Notes under the pieces: generated by a model | The model's input: the letters and a program-made list of their open reading frames with translations, nothing else | Database searches by the model: none | What the model was told of the DNA's origin: nothing | NCBI GenBank assembly: GCA_026418695.1 | Contig: JAOAAU010000066.1 | Location: 1 to 48,536 of the forward strand | DNA: 48,536 nt | Source: Clostridia bacterium | GTDB lineage: Bacteria > Bacillota > Clostridia > Acetivibrionales > JAFADI01 | Direction of reading: 5' to 3' | Position numbers and translations under genes: made by a program | Shown here: positions 35,318 through 43,504 of the stretch, one piece after another | Layout: the number at the start of each line of letters is the position of its first letter | Numbering within the stretch: the first letter of the stretch is position 1

Positions 35318-36424
35318 TTATAGTTCAATACATTCGTCTATGGAACATACCTTGTTCCGGCCTGTGCGTTTTGCTTTATATAGGGCCCCATCCGCCTGAT
35401 GGAGTATTTCCTGGAGATTGCTGAGGGTATCGGGATATGTGGATACTCCAATGGAGATGCTGATCCCAATCACTTTATTATCAGGAAGGACAAACTTGTA
35501 CTGCCTGACAGCCTGCCGAACACGTTCAGCGACTTCGAGGGCCTGATCATGAGGACAATCCGGCAGCAGAACCGAGAACTCCTCGCCGCCGTTTCGTGAA
35601 ATAATATCAAAGGAACGGCAAGTCTCCGTCAGAACAGTGCCAAGCTGTTTCAATACCGCATCTCCGGCAGCATGCCCGTATGTGTCGTTAACCTTTTTAA
35701 AGAAGTCTATATCGATGAGAAGCAGGGAAAGCTTCTCGCTGTTGTTATGGACACGTAAGCTGTATTCATTCATGGCAGAGTCGAACTGCCGAATATTGTT
35801 CAATCCGGTCAAGAAGTCTTTTGAGGATTGTTCCTTAAACTGAAGAAACAGGGCATTGGATCTCAGGATATATTCCACAGCATAATAGGTGATCATTCCT
35901 ACAATAATCATCGCTGTCAACAGAGCTAGCAATGTAGGAAATACACTATCCGATGACGCTGTATTCCTTATCAATAATAAATAGATTGTCACGATCACGA
36001 CTGCAATGTTTAACGCCAACATCAAGATCCATTTCTTTAGATTATTGATTCTGAGTTTGGCAATACAAAAGCAAATCATTATAATAAGGACCAGATTTGA
36101 AGCTGCAGCCAGTGAAGCAGTGCTAACACCAAAAAAAATCATTCTTGTGGAAACGATCATGGTTCCTGAAATGACCCCAGCGGTAAATCCGCCATAAGCA
36201 ACAGCGATCATGGGCGCCAGTGTCCTCAAGTCGATATATACTCCAGGGGTTGTTTTTATCGCAAAGAAAATCAACAAGGAGCCAAGAAAACCACATGCAG
36301 TTCCGAGAAGGACCTTTTTGGCAAAGTCCCCCATTTCTGAAACCTTGGTATCTCGAGTGATCTGACCCCATATGAAGGTGAAGGAAAGAATAATTGCAGC
36401 ATTTATAAATAACTCTCTGATCAA
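35318..36424 (-). CDS. Diguanylate cyclase with 5TMR-LYT membrane sensor
   Basis: Makes cyclic di-GMP from two GTP. Residues 1 to about 170 form about five membrane helices of the LytS-like 5TMR-LYT type (PGVYIDLRTLAPMIAVAYGG). The GGDEF domain occupies about 195-365. The active site reads GGEEF, a functional variant, and RSFD five residues before it is an intact RxxD inhibitory site, so feedback inhibition is expected. The signal sensed is unknown; LytS-type sensors respond to membrane or small-molecule cues. The gene is convergent with YkuK, with only a one-base spacing. Confidence 0.92.
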   Translation of the reverse strand: MIRELFINAAIILSFTFIWGQITRDTKVSEMGDFAKKVLLGTACGFLGSLLIFFAIKTTPGVYIDLRTLAPMIAVAYGGFTAGVISGTMIVSTRMIFFGVSTASLAAASNLVLIIMICFCIAKLRINNLKKWILMLALNIAVVIVTIYLLLIRNTASSDSVFPTLLALLTAMIIVGMITYYAVEYILRSNALFLQFKEQSSKDFLTGLNNIRQFDSAMNEYSLRVHNNSEKLSLLLIDIDFFKKVNDTYGHAAGDAVLKQLGTVLTETCRSFDIISRNGGEEFSVLLPDCPHDQALEVAERVRQAVRQYKFVLPDNKVIGISISIGVSTYPDTLSNLQEILHQADGALYKAKRTGRNKVCSIDECIEL

Positions 36425-36628
36425 GATAACCCTCCCTCTTGGGTGAACCCCAACAATTAATCCGAAAAATCATGAGAAATTAGCTGGACAAGCCTTGTTC
36501 TATTTTATTTAAATACCACACAGTACAATCCTTATAACATTTATATAAGTCACAATAACGAATTTAGAGAGAAAGAACAAATTAATACTACAGAAACCAA
36601 AGGTTTCAAAGCGTGGAAATACTGGACA

Positions 36629-36643
36629 TGAAAATCATTTTCA
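36629..36643. promoter_or_regulatory. Perfect 15-bp palindrome, possible Fur/PerR-type operator
   Basis: TGAAAATCATTTTCA resembles a Fur-family half box and lies 66 bp before the -35 box of the CoA-disulfide reductase gene. It may equally serve the divergent cyclase gene. Confidence 0.4.
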
Positions 36644-36709
36644 CATTCGAAAAAGATCAATTATTATTTACGTGTTTGAATATCAAAATGGGGGTAAATA
36701 AATAATAGA

Positions 36710-36738
36710 TTGACTTTTGGTGTAGTATATCATAAAAT
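36710..36738 (+). promoter_or_regulatory. Sigma-A promoter of the CoA-disulfide reductase fusion gene
   Basis: TTGACT (36710-36715), a 17-nt spacer and TAAAAT (36733-36738). Confidence 0.75.
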
Positions 36739-36777
36739 CTAAATATATTAATATAAGGATTTAAGGAGTGAGGTCAC

Positions 36778-39246
36778 ATGCCAAACAAAATAGTCATTGT
36801 CGGTGGTGTCGCAGGTGGGGCCAGTACAGCTGCAAGGCTCAGAAGGATCGATGAAGCTGCAGAAATTATCCTTTTCGAGAAGGGGGAGTATATCTCCTTT
36901 GCGAACTGCGGACTTCCCTATTATATTGGGGAAGTAATCAAGGAAAAGGATAAGCTGGTGGTCCAAACTCCTGAGAATATGAAACAAAGATTCAGAATCG
37001 ATGTCCGGGTCAACAGTGAGGTCACGAAAATCAATCCCGACAAGAAGGAAGTCGAAATATACAATAAAGCTGAGGGGAAAACTTATACCGAAAGCTACGA
37101 CAAATTAGTGCTTTCGCCTGGTGCAGAGCCGGTAAAACCAAATATCCTGGGGATCGACCATTCACGGATATTCACTCTGAGAAACATTCCGGATACCTAT
37201 AGGATTAAAGATTATGTCGATGCCATGAAACCCAAAAGAGCTATTGTGGTCGGTGCTGGATTTATCGGGTTGGAAGTAGCGGAAAACCTTCACATGAGGG
37301 GTGTTAAGGTCACCGTTGTTGAGCTTGCAGATCATGTGATCGGACCACTGGATTATGAAATGGCCGCCATAGTACATCAACATATGAAAACAAAAGAGGT
37401 TGAATTCTACCTGAAAGATGGAGTGAAAGCCTTTACCCATAAGGACTGCTATACGGATGTTGAATTGACGAGCGGAAAGGTTCTCAGAACGGATATGGTG
37501 ATTTTGGGAATCGGCGTAAGGCCTGAAACAAGATTGGCAGCAGATGCCGGGCTGAAACTGGGGCCGACTGGCGGAATCCTCGTAGATGAATACATGCGGA
37601 CATCCAATGCAGATATTTTTGCTGTGGGGGACGCGGTTGAAGTAAAGGACTATATCTGCGGAAATGCTGCTTTGATTCCGCTGGCGGGACCTGCCAACAA
37701 GCAGGGAAGAATCGCGGCAAACAATATTTGTGGTGCGGGAGAGAAATATAAAGGAACCCAGGGAACGTCTATTGTAAAAGTTTTTGACATCACCGTGGCG
37801 ATTACGGGAAGTAATGAGAGAATTCTAAAAAGAAACGGAATTGAATACGAAAAATCCTTTACCCACTCTGCTTCCCATGCAGGGTATTATCCCGGAGCCA
37901 TTCCCATGTCCATCAAGCTGCTGTTTTCGAAAAAGGACGGAAAGATCTTGGGAGCTCAGATTGTAGGCTATGATGGCGTGGATAAAAGACTGGACGTAAT
38001 TGCAACTGCGATTCGTGCCGGTATGACAGTATATGACCTGGAAGAGTTGGAACTTGCCTATGCACCCCCATACTCCTCTGCCAAAGACCCGGTAAATATT
38101 GCAGGATATACTGCTGCCAATATTTTAAAGAATGACAGTGGGATTTTCCATTGGGATGAAGTGGCTGATTTGGATCCACAGGATTCTCTTCTCATAGATG
38201 TAAGAACTCCAATGGAGTTCAAATTAGGCACTATCGAGGGAGCAGTAAATATCCCGCTGGATGATCTTCGGGAAAGATTGGGTGATCTACCCAAGGACAA
38301 AACTCTTTACATCTTCTGTCAGGTAGGCTTGCGGGGGTATCTTGCTTACAGGATCCTGGTACAGCACGGGTATAGCCGGGTAAAGAACTTGAGCGGCGGG
38401 TTCAAGACTTACCAGCTTGCAGTACAAAAACAATCCAACGAGGATATTTATGAGTACGATAAGATTACAAAAAGTGACGAGATCAAGCCTGTAGATTGCT
38501 GTGGTGAAGATTGCAAGGCAGATGCAGATATTCAAGTGGATGCCTGTGGACTCCAATGCCCGGGCCCTATCCTCCAGGTGTATGATCACATTAAAGCCAT
38601 GAACTATGGTGAAGTACTTCAAGTGAGGGCCACGGATCCAGGATTTCAGCAGGATATCAAATCCTGGTGTGAAAGGACCGGAAACCGGCTTTTAAACGTC
38701 AGGTATGACGGAAGTGCGTTTACAGCCCTGATTCGAAAAGACAGGCAGAGTGAAACCGGCGGTATGATTGAAAAAAAGACGGATAAAACCATGGTCATTT
38801 TCAGCAATGACCTGGATAAAGCCATTGCAACCTTCATTATCGCCAACGGCGCGGCGGCGATGGGAAGAAAGGTCACACTGTTCTTTACCTTCTGGGGCTT
38901 GAATATTCTCAGAAAAACTGATAAGGTTAATGTAAAAAAGGATTTGTTTGGCACCATGTTTGGAATGATGATGCCGAGGGGCTCAAGGAAACTATCCCTT
39001 TCAAAAATGAACATGGGCGGCATGGGCGCCAAAATGATCCGCTTCCTAATGAAAAAGAAAAATGTAGCTTCCTTGGAAGATCTCATTCAGCAAGCGAAAT
39101 CAAACGGTGTGAATCTTGTAGCATGCAATATGTCGATGGACATCATGGGGATTCAAAAAGATGAACTGATCGATGGCGTGACCATCGGAGGAGTCGCTTC
39201 ATTTATCGGTGCTGCAGAAGAATCGGATATGAGCTTGTTTATCTAA
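36778..39246 (+). CDS. CoA-disulfide reductase-like fusion with rhodanese, TusA and DsrE-like modules
   Basis: The 822-residue protein carries four sulfur-related parts. Residues 1 to about 450 are an FAD/NAD(P) CoA-disulfide (or persulfide) reductase with the redox cysteine in FANCGLPYY (Cys44). Residues about 465-550 form a rhodanese domain with CQVGLRG (Cys514). Residues about 585-655 form a TusA/SirA sulfur carrier (CGLQCPGP, Cys590 and Cys594). Residues about 670-822 are a DsrE/F-like domain with membrane-like Met/Gly-rich stretches. It probably moves persulfide sulfur between modules. The ArsR regulator downstream may control it. AAGGAG lies before the ATG. Confidence 0.92.
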   Translation: MPNKIVIVGGVAGGASTAARLRRIDEAAEIILFEKGEYISFANCGLPYYIGEVIKEKDKLVVQTPENMKQRFRIDVRVNSEVTKINPDKKEVEIYNKAEGKTYTESYDKLVLSPGAEPVKPNILGIDHSRIFTLRNIPDTYRIKDYVDAMKPKRAIVVGAGFIGLEVAENLHMRGVKVTVVELADHVIGPLDYEMAAIVHQHMKTKEVEFYLKDGVKAFTHKDCYTDVELTSGKVLRTDMVILGIGVRPETRLAADAGLKLGPTGGILVDEYMRTSNADIFAVGDAVEVKDYICGNAALIPLAGPANKQGRIAANNICGAGEKYKGTQGTSIVKVFDITVAITGSNERILKRNGIEYEKSFTHSASHAGYYPGAIPMSIKLLFSKKDGKILGAQIVGYDGVDKRLDVIATAIRAGMTVYDLEELELAYAPPYSSAKDPVNIAGYTAANILKNDSGIFHWDEVADLDPQDSLLIDVRTPMEFKLGTIEGAVNIPLDDLRERLGDLPKDKTLYIFCQVGLRGYLAYRILVQHGYSRVKNLSGGFKTYQLAVQKQSNEDIYEYDKITKSDEIKPVDCCGEDCKADADIQVDACGLQCPGPILQVYDHIKAMNYGEVLQVRATDPGFQQDIKSWCERTGNRLLNVRYDGSAFTALIRKDRQSETGGMIEKKTDKTMVIFSNDLDKAIATFIIANGAAAMGRKVTLFFTFWGLNILRKTDKVNVKKDLFGTMFGMMMPRGSRKLSLSKMNMGGMGAKMIRFLMKKKNVASLEDLIQQAKSNGVNLVACNMSMDIMGIQKDELIDGVTIGGVASFIGAAEESDMSLFI

Positions 39247-39322
39247 GGTAAAGGGACACTTCCTGCGGAACAGGGAGGATTCCTTTTACAGCAAGAAAAA
39301 TCTCTTCTGGATAGGGTAATAT

Positions 39323-39344
39323 AAAAAAAGAGATCGTCTTTTTT
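39323..39344 (+). terminator. Weak A/T-rich hairpin between fusion gene and arsR-type gene
   Basis: AAAAAAAGA and TCTTTTTT arms around GATCG. Confidence 0.4.
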
Positions 39345-39380
39345 GAGGGAGAGAGACTTTAAAGTGAGAGGGTTGATGAC

Positions 39381-39656
39381 ATGATTAACTTTGAGGAATA
39401 TAACGACAAGGCAGAGAAGTTGAAAGCTCTTGCGCATCCTCACCGGCTGTGTATTGTTAAAGGTCTGGTAGACGGCGGATGTAATGTGACAAAAATACAG
39501 GAATGCCTGGGGCTACCCCAGTCTACGGTTTCACAGCATATTGCCAAACTGAAATCAGCAGGCATTATTGAGGGGAAAAGGAGCGGTCTTGAGATCTGTT
39601 ACAGTGTCGTGGATGAAGATGCCATCAACCTGGTGAAAATGATGTTTAAGGAGTAG
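39381..39656 (+). CDS. ArsR family transcriptional regulator
   Basis: The 91-residue winged-helix protein has the ArsR core (LKALAHPHRLCIVKGLVDGG, LPQSTVSQHIAKLKSAGIIE, GLEICYSV). The metal-binding ELCVCDL of arsenic sensors is replaced by NVTKIQECLG. Four cysteines (in HRLCIV, GGCNV, QECL and EICY) could sense thiol or persulfide, as in BigR/SqrR-type repressors. Location after the sulfur-transfer fusion supports a reactive-sulfur sensor, which is inference. Confidence 0.87.
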   Translation: MINFEEYNDKAEKLKALAHPHRLCIVKGLVDGGCNVTKIQECLGLPQSTVSQHIAKLKSAGIIEGKRSGLEICYSVVDEDAINLVKMMFKE

Positions 39657-39796
39657 GAAGATTTCTAAAGAAGGGCGGTTCAATTGTTGAGCTGCCTTTA
39701 TGATTTATAGGACAAAAATTTTGCGCATCTAGAATACTGGTTTTACCGCCGGCATAAACATATCGTATAGAGTAAAGAATGCGAGGTGGCCGGAAA

Positions 39797-40630
39797 ATGC
39801 GCAAAGTAATCAGTATAATTACAGTATGTTTTTTACTAGCATCGATAATCACAGGTTGCGGTGCCTTACAAAAGCTTGGTTTTCAGAAAAACGGAAATGA
39901 TGAACTCCATCCTGCCAGCAGTATAGTAATGAACGAGGATGAAGCACAAAAACTGACAGACAAGGTTCCGATACATCTTTATTTTGCCGGTGATGATAAT
40001 AAGCTGCGGCTGGAAGTAAGATATATCCAGGTGGCCGAAGCAAAGAAGAGTGTTGGCAATTTGGCCTCCACCATTGTAAAGGAATTGATCAATGGCCCAG
40101 GTACTGAAAGTAAACTGAAGGCAACCATTCCGGCAGGAACAAAGCTTAGAGCTCCTGTTACCGTTAATGCCGGAGTAGCAACCGTAGATTTGACGAAGGA
40201 ATTTGTCGACAAGCATCCGGGAGGCAAGGAAGCAGAACAGCTTACCATTTACTCCATCGTAAATTCTTTGACGGAAATCAAGGATATTCAGAAGGTTAAA
40301 TTCCTTGTTAACGGAAAGGTTTCAAAGGAGTATAAAGGCAACTTCCAATTTGATGCAGCCTTCCCGAGAAGCCCATCCCTGATCGCTAAGACTGCTGCAG
40401 TGCCAACGACGGCAAAACCTGCGGATCAGAAGGATTCCAAGCAGAAAGATACTGACAAGAAGATGAAGGAAAACGCAAAGCCGGAAGATAAGAAACAAGA
40501 TACGACAAAGGAAAATACAACGGATAAATCCAAGGACAGCAAGCAGAAGCCAACGGATAACAAGGAAACCATCAACCCCGAAGTGGTGGATGAAGACGCT
40601 GAAGCAACCTACCTTGAGGTGTTGGAATAA
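39797..40630 (+). CDS. GerMN domain lipoprotein
   Basis: The 277-residue protein has a lipobox (SIITGCG, lipidated Cys about residue 21) and a GerMN domain (about 45-190). The domain segments include VPIHLYFAGDDNKLRLEVR, STIVKELINGPGTESKL, AGVATVDLTKEFVDKHPGG and KVKFLVNGKV. The C-terminal 75 residues are a Lys/Asp/Gln-rich disordered tail. GerM-type proteins function in spore assembly and germination in bacilli, though GerMN domains also occur in vegetative lipoproteins. The ATG at 39797 follows GAGGTGG by 7 nt. An upstream in-frame ATG at 39779 overlaps the ribosome site. Confidence 0.88.
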   Translation: MRKVISIITVCFLLASIITGCGALQKLGFQKNGNDELHPASSIVMNEDEAQKLTDKVPIHLYFAGDDNKLRLEVRYIQVAEAKKSVGNLASTIVKELINGPGTESKLKATIPAGTKLRAPVTVNAGVATVDLTKEFVDKHPGGKEAEQLTIYSIVNSLTEIKDIQKVKFLVNGKVSKEYKGNFQFDAAFPRSPSLIAKTAAVPTTAKPADQKDSKQKDTDKKMKENAKPEDKKQDTTKENTTDKSKDSKQKPTDNKETINPEVVDEDAEATYLEVLE

Positions 40631-40644
40631 ATGGACAAAAAAAT

Positions 40645-40717
40645 ACCCCCCGGCCCCCCTCTCTTATTATAAGAAAGGAAGCAGACAGCAGGGCATTGGG
40701 GGTCTTTATTTTTTTAC
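40645..40717 (+). terminator. G/C-rich hairpin after the GerMN gene, perhaps a degraded repeat
   Basis: ACCCCCCGGCCCCCCTCTC pairs loosely with GGGCATTGGGGGT, followed by CTTTATTTTTTT. Its left half resembles the left end of the MITE at 19221. Confidence 0.55.
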
Positions 40718-40730
40718 ACGTGTGAGCGGT

Positions 40731-40759
40731 TGTGTCACCAGAACCGGCCCCCTGACACA
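40731..40759. repeat. Half copy of the REP-like element
   Basis: TGTGTCACCAGAACCGGCCC and then CCTGACACA resembles one arm of the palindrome at 32077-32140, with several changes. There is no matching second arm. Confidence 0.55.
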
Positions 40760-40761
40760 TT

Positions 40762-41538
40762 TTATTCCATATTTATTATTACTTTAATTACTTTGCCAAG
40801 AATCTTCAAGCTGTCTTTTGTAATATCGATAAATCTTGGATGATGATCTTTATTAGAGCTATCCGGCATCAACGTTACAATAGAGTCTGTTTTAAAAAAA
40901 CGTTTTATGGTAGCATTCTCTTCGTCCACCAGAATAACGGCTATTTCTCCGTTTTCAACATGATCCTGATGTCTCACTAAGATAATATCTCCATCAAATA
41001 TTCTGGAATTATTCATTGAATCTCCAGCGACTTTTAGTCCGAAAAAAATACCTCCCTTCGCCATTTCTGCCGGTATGTATTCATAGCTGATGATATTCTC
41101 GTGTGCTACAATAGGTGAACCTGCTCTGATGACCCCCAATACGGGAATTGAGGTGAATTTACAATCCATAACCGGCTGTGCCGCAGGCTCAAAGCAGCTG
41201 GATATACTATTTATAGTAGTTAGAGATTTTTTACTTGATAGCTCAGTATTGCTTGTGTTATCAAAAATAAAATTTTGATTATCAGAATACAAATTATAAT
41301 GAGTATTCTCTTCTTCCTCCTCTTCGCTAAAAAAACTTAGCGGAACTTCACATGCTTCGGCAATTGAGTTTAAGACGATAAATGTTGGATAGGTTCTTCC
41401 GGATTCAATATCTCCCATGTAACTTCTGGATATCCCTATCTTTTCGGCAAGAAGCTGTTGAGTAAATTTCATGCCCGATTTCTTTGAATATAAAGACCGG
41501 GCTAATTTAATTCTTCCTCCTAGTCCTTTTTTATCCAT
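40762..41538 (-). CDS. LexA/CI-type self-cleaving phage repressor
   Basis: The 258-residue protein has an N-terminal XRE helix-turn-helix (residues about 20-65, QLLAEKIGISRSYMGDIESG), an acidic linker (SEEEEEENTH) and a C-terminal S24 peptidase fold. The Ala-Gly cleavage site lies in VIRAGSPIVAHE, the catalytic Ser in VAGDSMNNS and the Lys in NATIKRFF. This is the pattern of SOS-responsive repressors, which self-cleave with RecA. It is divergent from the tail operon and probably represses it through operators in the 380-bp gap. Confidence 0.92.
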   Translation of the reverse strand: MDKKGLGGRIKLARSLYSKKSGMKFTQQLLAEKIGISRSYMGDIESGRTYPTFIVLNSIAEACEVPLSFFSEEEEEENTHYNLYSDNQNFIFDNTSNTELSSKKSLTTINSISSCFEPAAQPVMDCKFTSIPVLGVIRAGSPIVAHENIISYEYIPAEMAKGGIFFGLKVAGDSMNNSRIFDGDIILVRHQDHVENGEIAVILVDEENATIKRFFKTDSIVTLMPDSSNKDHHPRFIDITKDSLKILGKVIKVIINME

Positions 41539-41919
41539 AAAAACACTCCCAAACTAAATAAGTAATCAACGAAAAATATTATGTTAATATATGGAGAAAC
41601 AATTCTTCAGTATTATTGTACGTAAATTACGTCAAAGGGTCAAGCTGTATTTTGGTTTATGAAGAAAATAATAGAAATAATGAAATAGAATTTGAAAATG
41701 ACGCATAAAACGTCTTGTTGAATTTGCCAGTGGGATAATAATTAGATATTATTTTTATTACAAGGAAAGCTACCGGATGATTGATAGTTTTATGAGAACT
41801 TTGGTCATTTATATTCGTGCTATAAGTTGCAAAACTGTAGATTTATAATTCTATATTGAAATCTACAGTCATCTTTAAAAGGATTGTAACAATAATTTTA
41901 TCATGATAGGGGTGGACAA
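41539..41919. promoter_or_regulatory. Repressor control region, 381 bp
   Basis: Divergent intergenic region between the repressor and the first ArpU-like gene. It holds two related 13-mers, ACGTAAATTACGT (41620-41632) and ACGCATAAAACGT (41701-41713). No other gene is visible. Confidence 0.6.
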
Positions 41920-42507
41920 GTGAGCAAGCTGAATGAAATCGAAAGGTTACTTAAGGAATACAAAATTAGCAAAGCGAGGATAGTATTTATTGAAAGCCAG
42001 ATCAATAGAATATCTTGTAATGGAACAAATGAGCATAAGGGAGATAATTCTTCACCCTGTGGCTTTATTTCAAGCTTACCCACAACAACCTTCATGTTAG
42101 GTAGAGATGGCATGAAACAGGGTTTAGTGAACGAGGGCTGTTCAGAATACCGTTCAGCGATTCAAATAGATTATGGTGCTTTAGTTCCGGAAATGGAGTT
42201 TGAGCTAAAACGGCTGAAATATTCTACCGGATTAGTTGAGGATGCATTGGATATCCTTGATGGTCTGGACAGAAAGCAGAAAATGGTTGTGGAAAGGTTT
42301 TATATTTCCGGCCATAGGATGGAAGATATAGCTTATGATGTACATATCAGCCGAAGCCGCTGTTATGAGCTTTGCAAAGAAGCTCTGGAGGTGTTGGAAA
42401 ACGTTATCTATGGGAGGTATCTGGGGGCAGTATATAAAATCGATGAGGTAGCTGATCAGATAAGTCTTTTTGATGAAAATCGACAAAAAATTACACTTAA
42501 GGAATAA
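41920..42507 (+). CDS. ArpU/sigma-like phage regulator 1
   Basis: The 195-residue protein has an N-terminal coiled-coil-like helix (NEIERLLKEYKISKARIVFI), a variable middle and a C-terminal sigma-region-4-like helix-turn-helix (KMVVERFYISGHRMEDIAYD, HISRSRCYELCKEALEVLE). Such ArpU/late-control proteins switch on late genes in Gram-positive phages. The GTG start at 41920 follows AGGGGTGG. It is about 40% similar by eye to the next gene, and a GGAC-N18-TGCTAGAAT element follows directly. Confidence 0.85.
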   Translation: MSKLNEIERLLKEYKISKARIVFIESQINRISCNGTNEHKGDNSSPCGFISSLPTTTFMLGRDGMKQGLVNEGCSEYRSAIQIDYGALVPEMEFELKRLKYSTGLVEDALDILDGLDRKQKMVVERFYISGHRMEDIAYDVHISRSRCYELCKEALEVLENVIYGRYLGAVYKIDEVADQISLFDENRQKITLKE

Positions 42508-42521
42508 AATGGACAATTCCC

Positions 42522-42561
42522 GGACGACAAATGGAAAGGTTTTTGCTAGAATTTAAAATGT
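42522..42561 (+). promoter_or_regulatory. Late-promoter-like element 1
   Basis: GGAC (42522-42525), exactly 18 nt, then TGCTAGAATTTAAAATGTAA from 42544. TGCTAGAAT is a good extended -10 sequence. It lies just after regulator 1 and faces regulator 2. The same arrangement recurs at 43297. Confidence 0.65.
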
Positions 42562-42574
42562 AATAATTTATTAA

Positions 42575-42702
42575 AGCTCTTGCTGAGTGTAAGACAGCAA
42601 ATTGTAATGAGTAAATCAGGTGATTGTTCTATTTGAGTTACAAATGGATCTGAAAAACCTGACTGTCATTATAATTTGCTAACCGTCAGCAGGGGCTTTT
42701 TG
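42575..42702 (+). promoter_or_regulatory. Long hairpin in the leader of regulator 2, possible attenuator
   Basis: AGCTCTTGCTGA pairs with TCAGCAGGGGCT, and AGCAAATTGTAATGA (42596) with TCATTATAATTTGCT (to 42680), plus AAATCAGGT with ACCTGAC. The whole fold spans 128 nt and ends in TTTTTG, so it can act as an intrinsic terminator. Confidence 0.6.
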
Positions 42703-42738
42703 CTACGAGACTATAGATACACAAAGGGGGAAAGAGAG

Positions 42739-43254
42739 TTGGAAGGGTTTAAATTAATGGAGGATACTTTGAAAAAGCATAAATTCCATAAGGAGAGAAT
42801 TATTTTTCTGGAAAATCATTTGAAGAGATTATGTCCGGAGTCCTATGACGATTATATTGAGTACAAGATGTTTTCTCCGGATTGCTTGGGGGCTGCGCCA
42901 AAGTTTTTTATGGATAAAGGGGAAGAGGTAGCTCAGCTGAATAATGTAGAATCAACAGCTGAGGAATATAAGGAAAAGTGCTTGAAGGAATATCATCAGG
43001 CGAAGATGGAAATCGAACGAGAGATTAGCCGATTGAGATATTGTACTTCAATTATAGAAGATGCCCTTAATATGTTGGAAGGTGTAAATGAAAAATATGG
43101 AGTTATTATCAAACGGTATTACATCCACAAAAACAGGATGGAAGATATCGCAGACTCCATGCATATCAGCAGAAGCAGATGCTATGAAATGTGTAAGGAA
43201 GCTGTTAAATGGATGACAAGAATAGTATATGGTGGTAACGCTGTAGCTATATAG
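42739..43254 (+). CDS. ArpU/sigma-like phage regulator 2
   Basis: A 171-residue paralogue of regulator 1. It shares the helical N-terminus (KKHKFHKERIIFLENHLKRL), the SRLRYCTSIIEDALNMLEGV segment and the C-terminal HTH (IKRYYIHKNRMEDIADSMHI, SRSRCYEMCKEAV). Start chosen at TTG 42739, with GGGGG 8 nt upstream. Earlier in-frame TTG 42676 lies inside a hairpin. A second GGAC-N18-TGCTAGAAT element follows directly, suggesting that it activates the structural genes. Confidence 0.8.
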   Translation: MEGFKLMEDTLKKHKFHKERIIFLENHLKRLCPESYDDYIEYKMFSPDCLGAAPKFFMDKGEEVAQLNNVESTAEEYKEKCLKEYHQAKMEIEREISRLRYCTSIIEDALNMLEGVNEKYGVIIKRYYIHKNRMEDIADSMHISRSRCYEMCKEAVKWMTRIVYGGNAVAI

Positions 43255-43296
43255 ACAGGGTCAAGATATGAACCGAAAAAATTCCGGACAATTTCG

Positions 43297-43336
43297 GGAC
43301 CACTACTAGAAAAATATGTGCTAGAATCTAAAATGT
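43297..43336 (+). promoter_or_regulatory. Late-promoter-like element 2
   Basis: GGAC (43297-43300), exactly 18 nt, then TGCTAGAATCTAAAATGTAC from 43319. It faces the tail genes. Confidence 0.65.
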
Positions 43337-43404
43337 ACAAAAAATTGCTAATTCATTTTCATAATAGAACATCGAGTTGGAAAACAAGAATAGTAGATTT
43401 TTAG

Positions 43405-43437
43405 AAAGACGAAGGAACCAAAACCTTCGTCTTTTGT
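43405..43437 (+). terminator. Intrinsic terminator between element 2 and the tail genes
   Basis: AAAGACGAAGG and CCTTCGTCTTT are perfect arms around AACCAAAA, followed by TTGTTG. It lies in the leader that element 2 would transcribe. Confidence 0.75.
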
Positions 43438-43504
43438 TGTTGATACAACAAGGTTCTTGAACTGTCAAAGAAAAGGTTCTATTTACATAAGGAGGAGTTG
43501 TTTT

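Larger units (their letters stand above)
36425..36777. other. 353-bp divergent intergenic region
   Basis: No gene is visible. It contains the promoter at 36710-36738 and the perfect palindrome TGAAAATCATTTTCA at 36629-36643. Confidence 0.5.
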
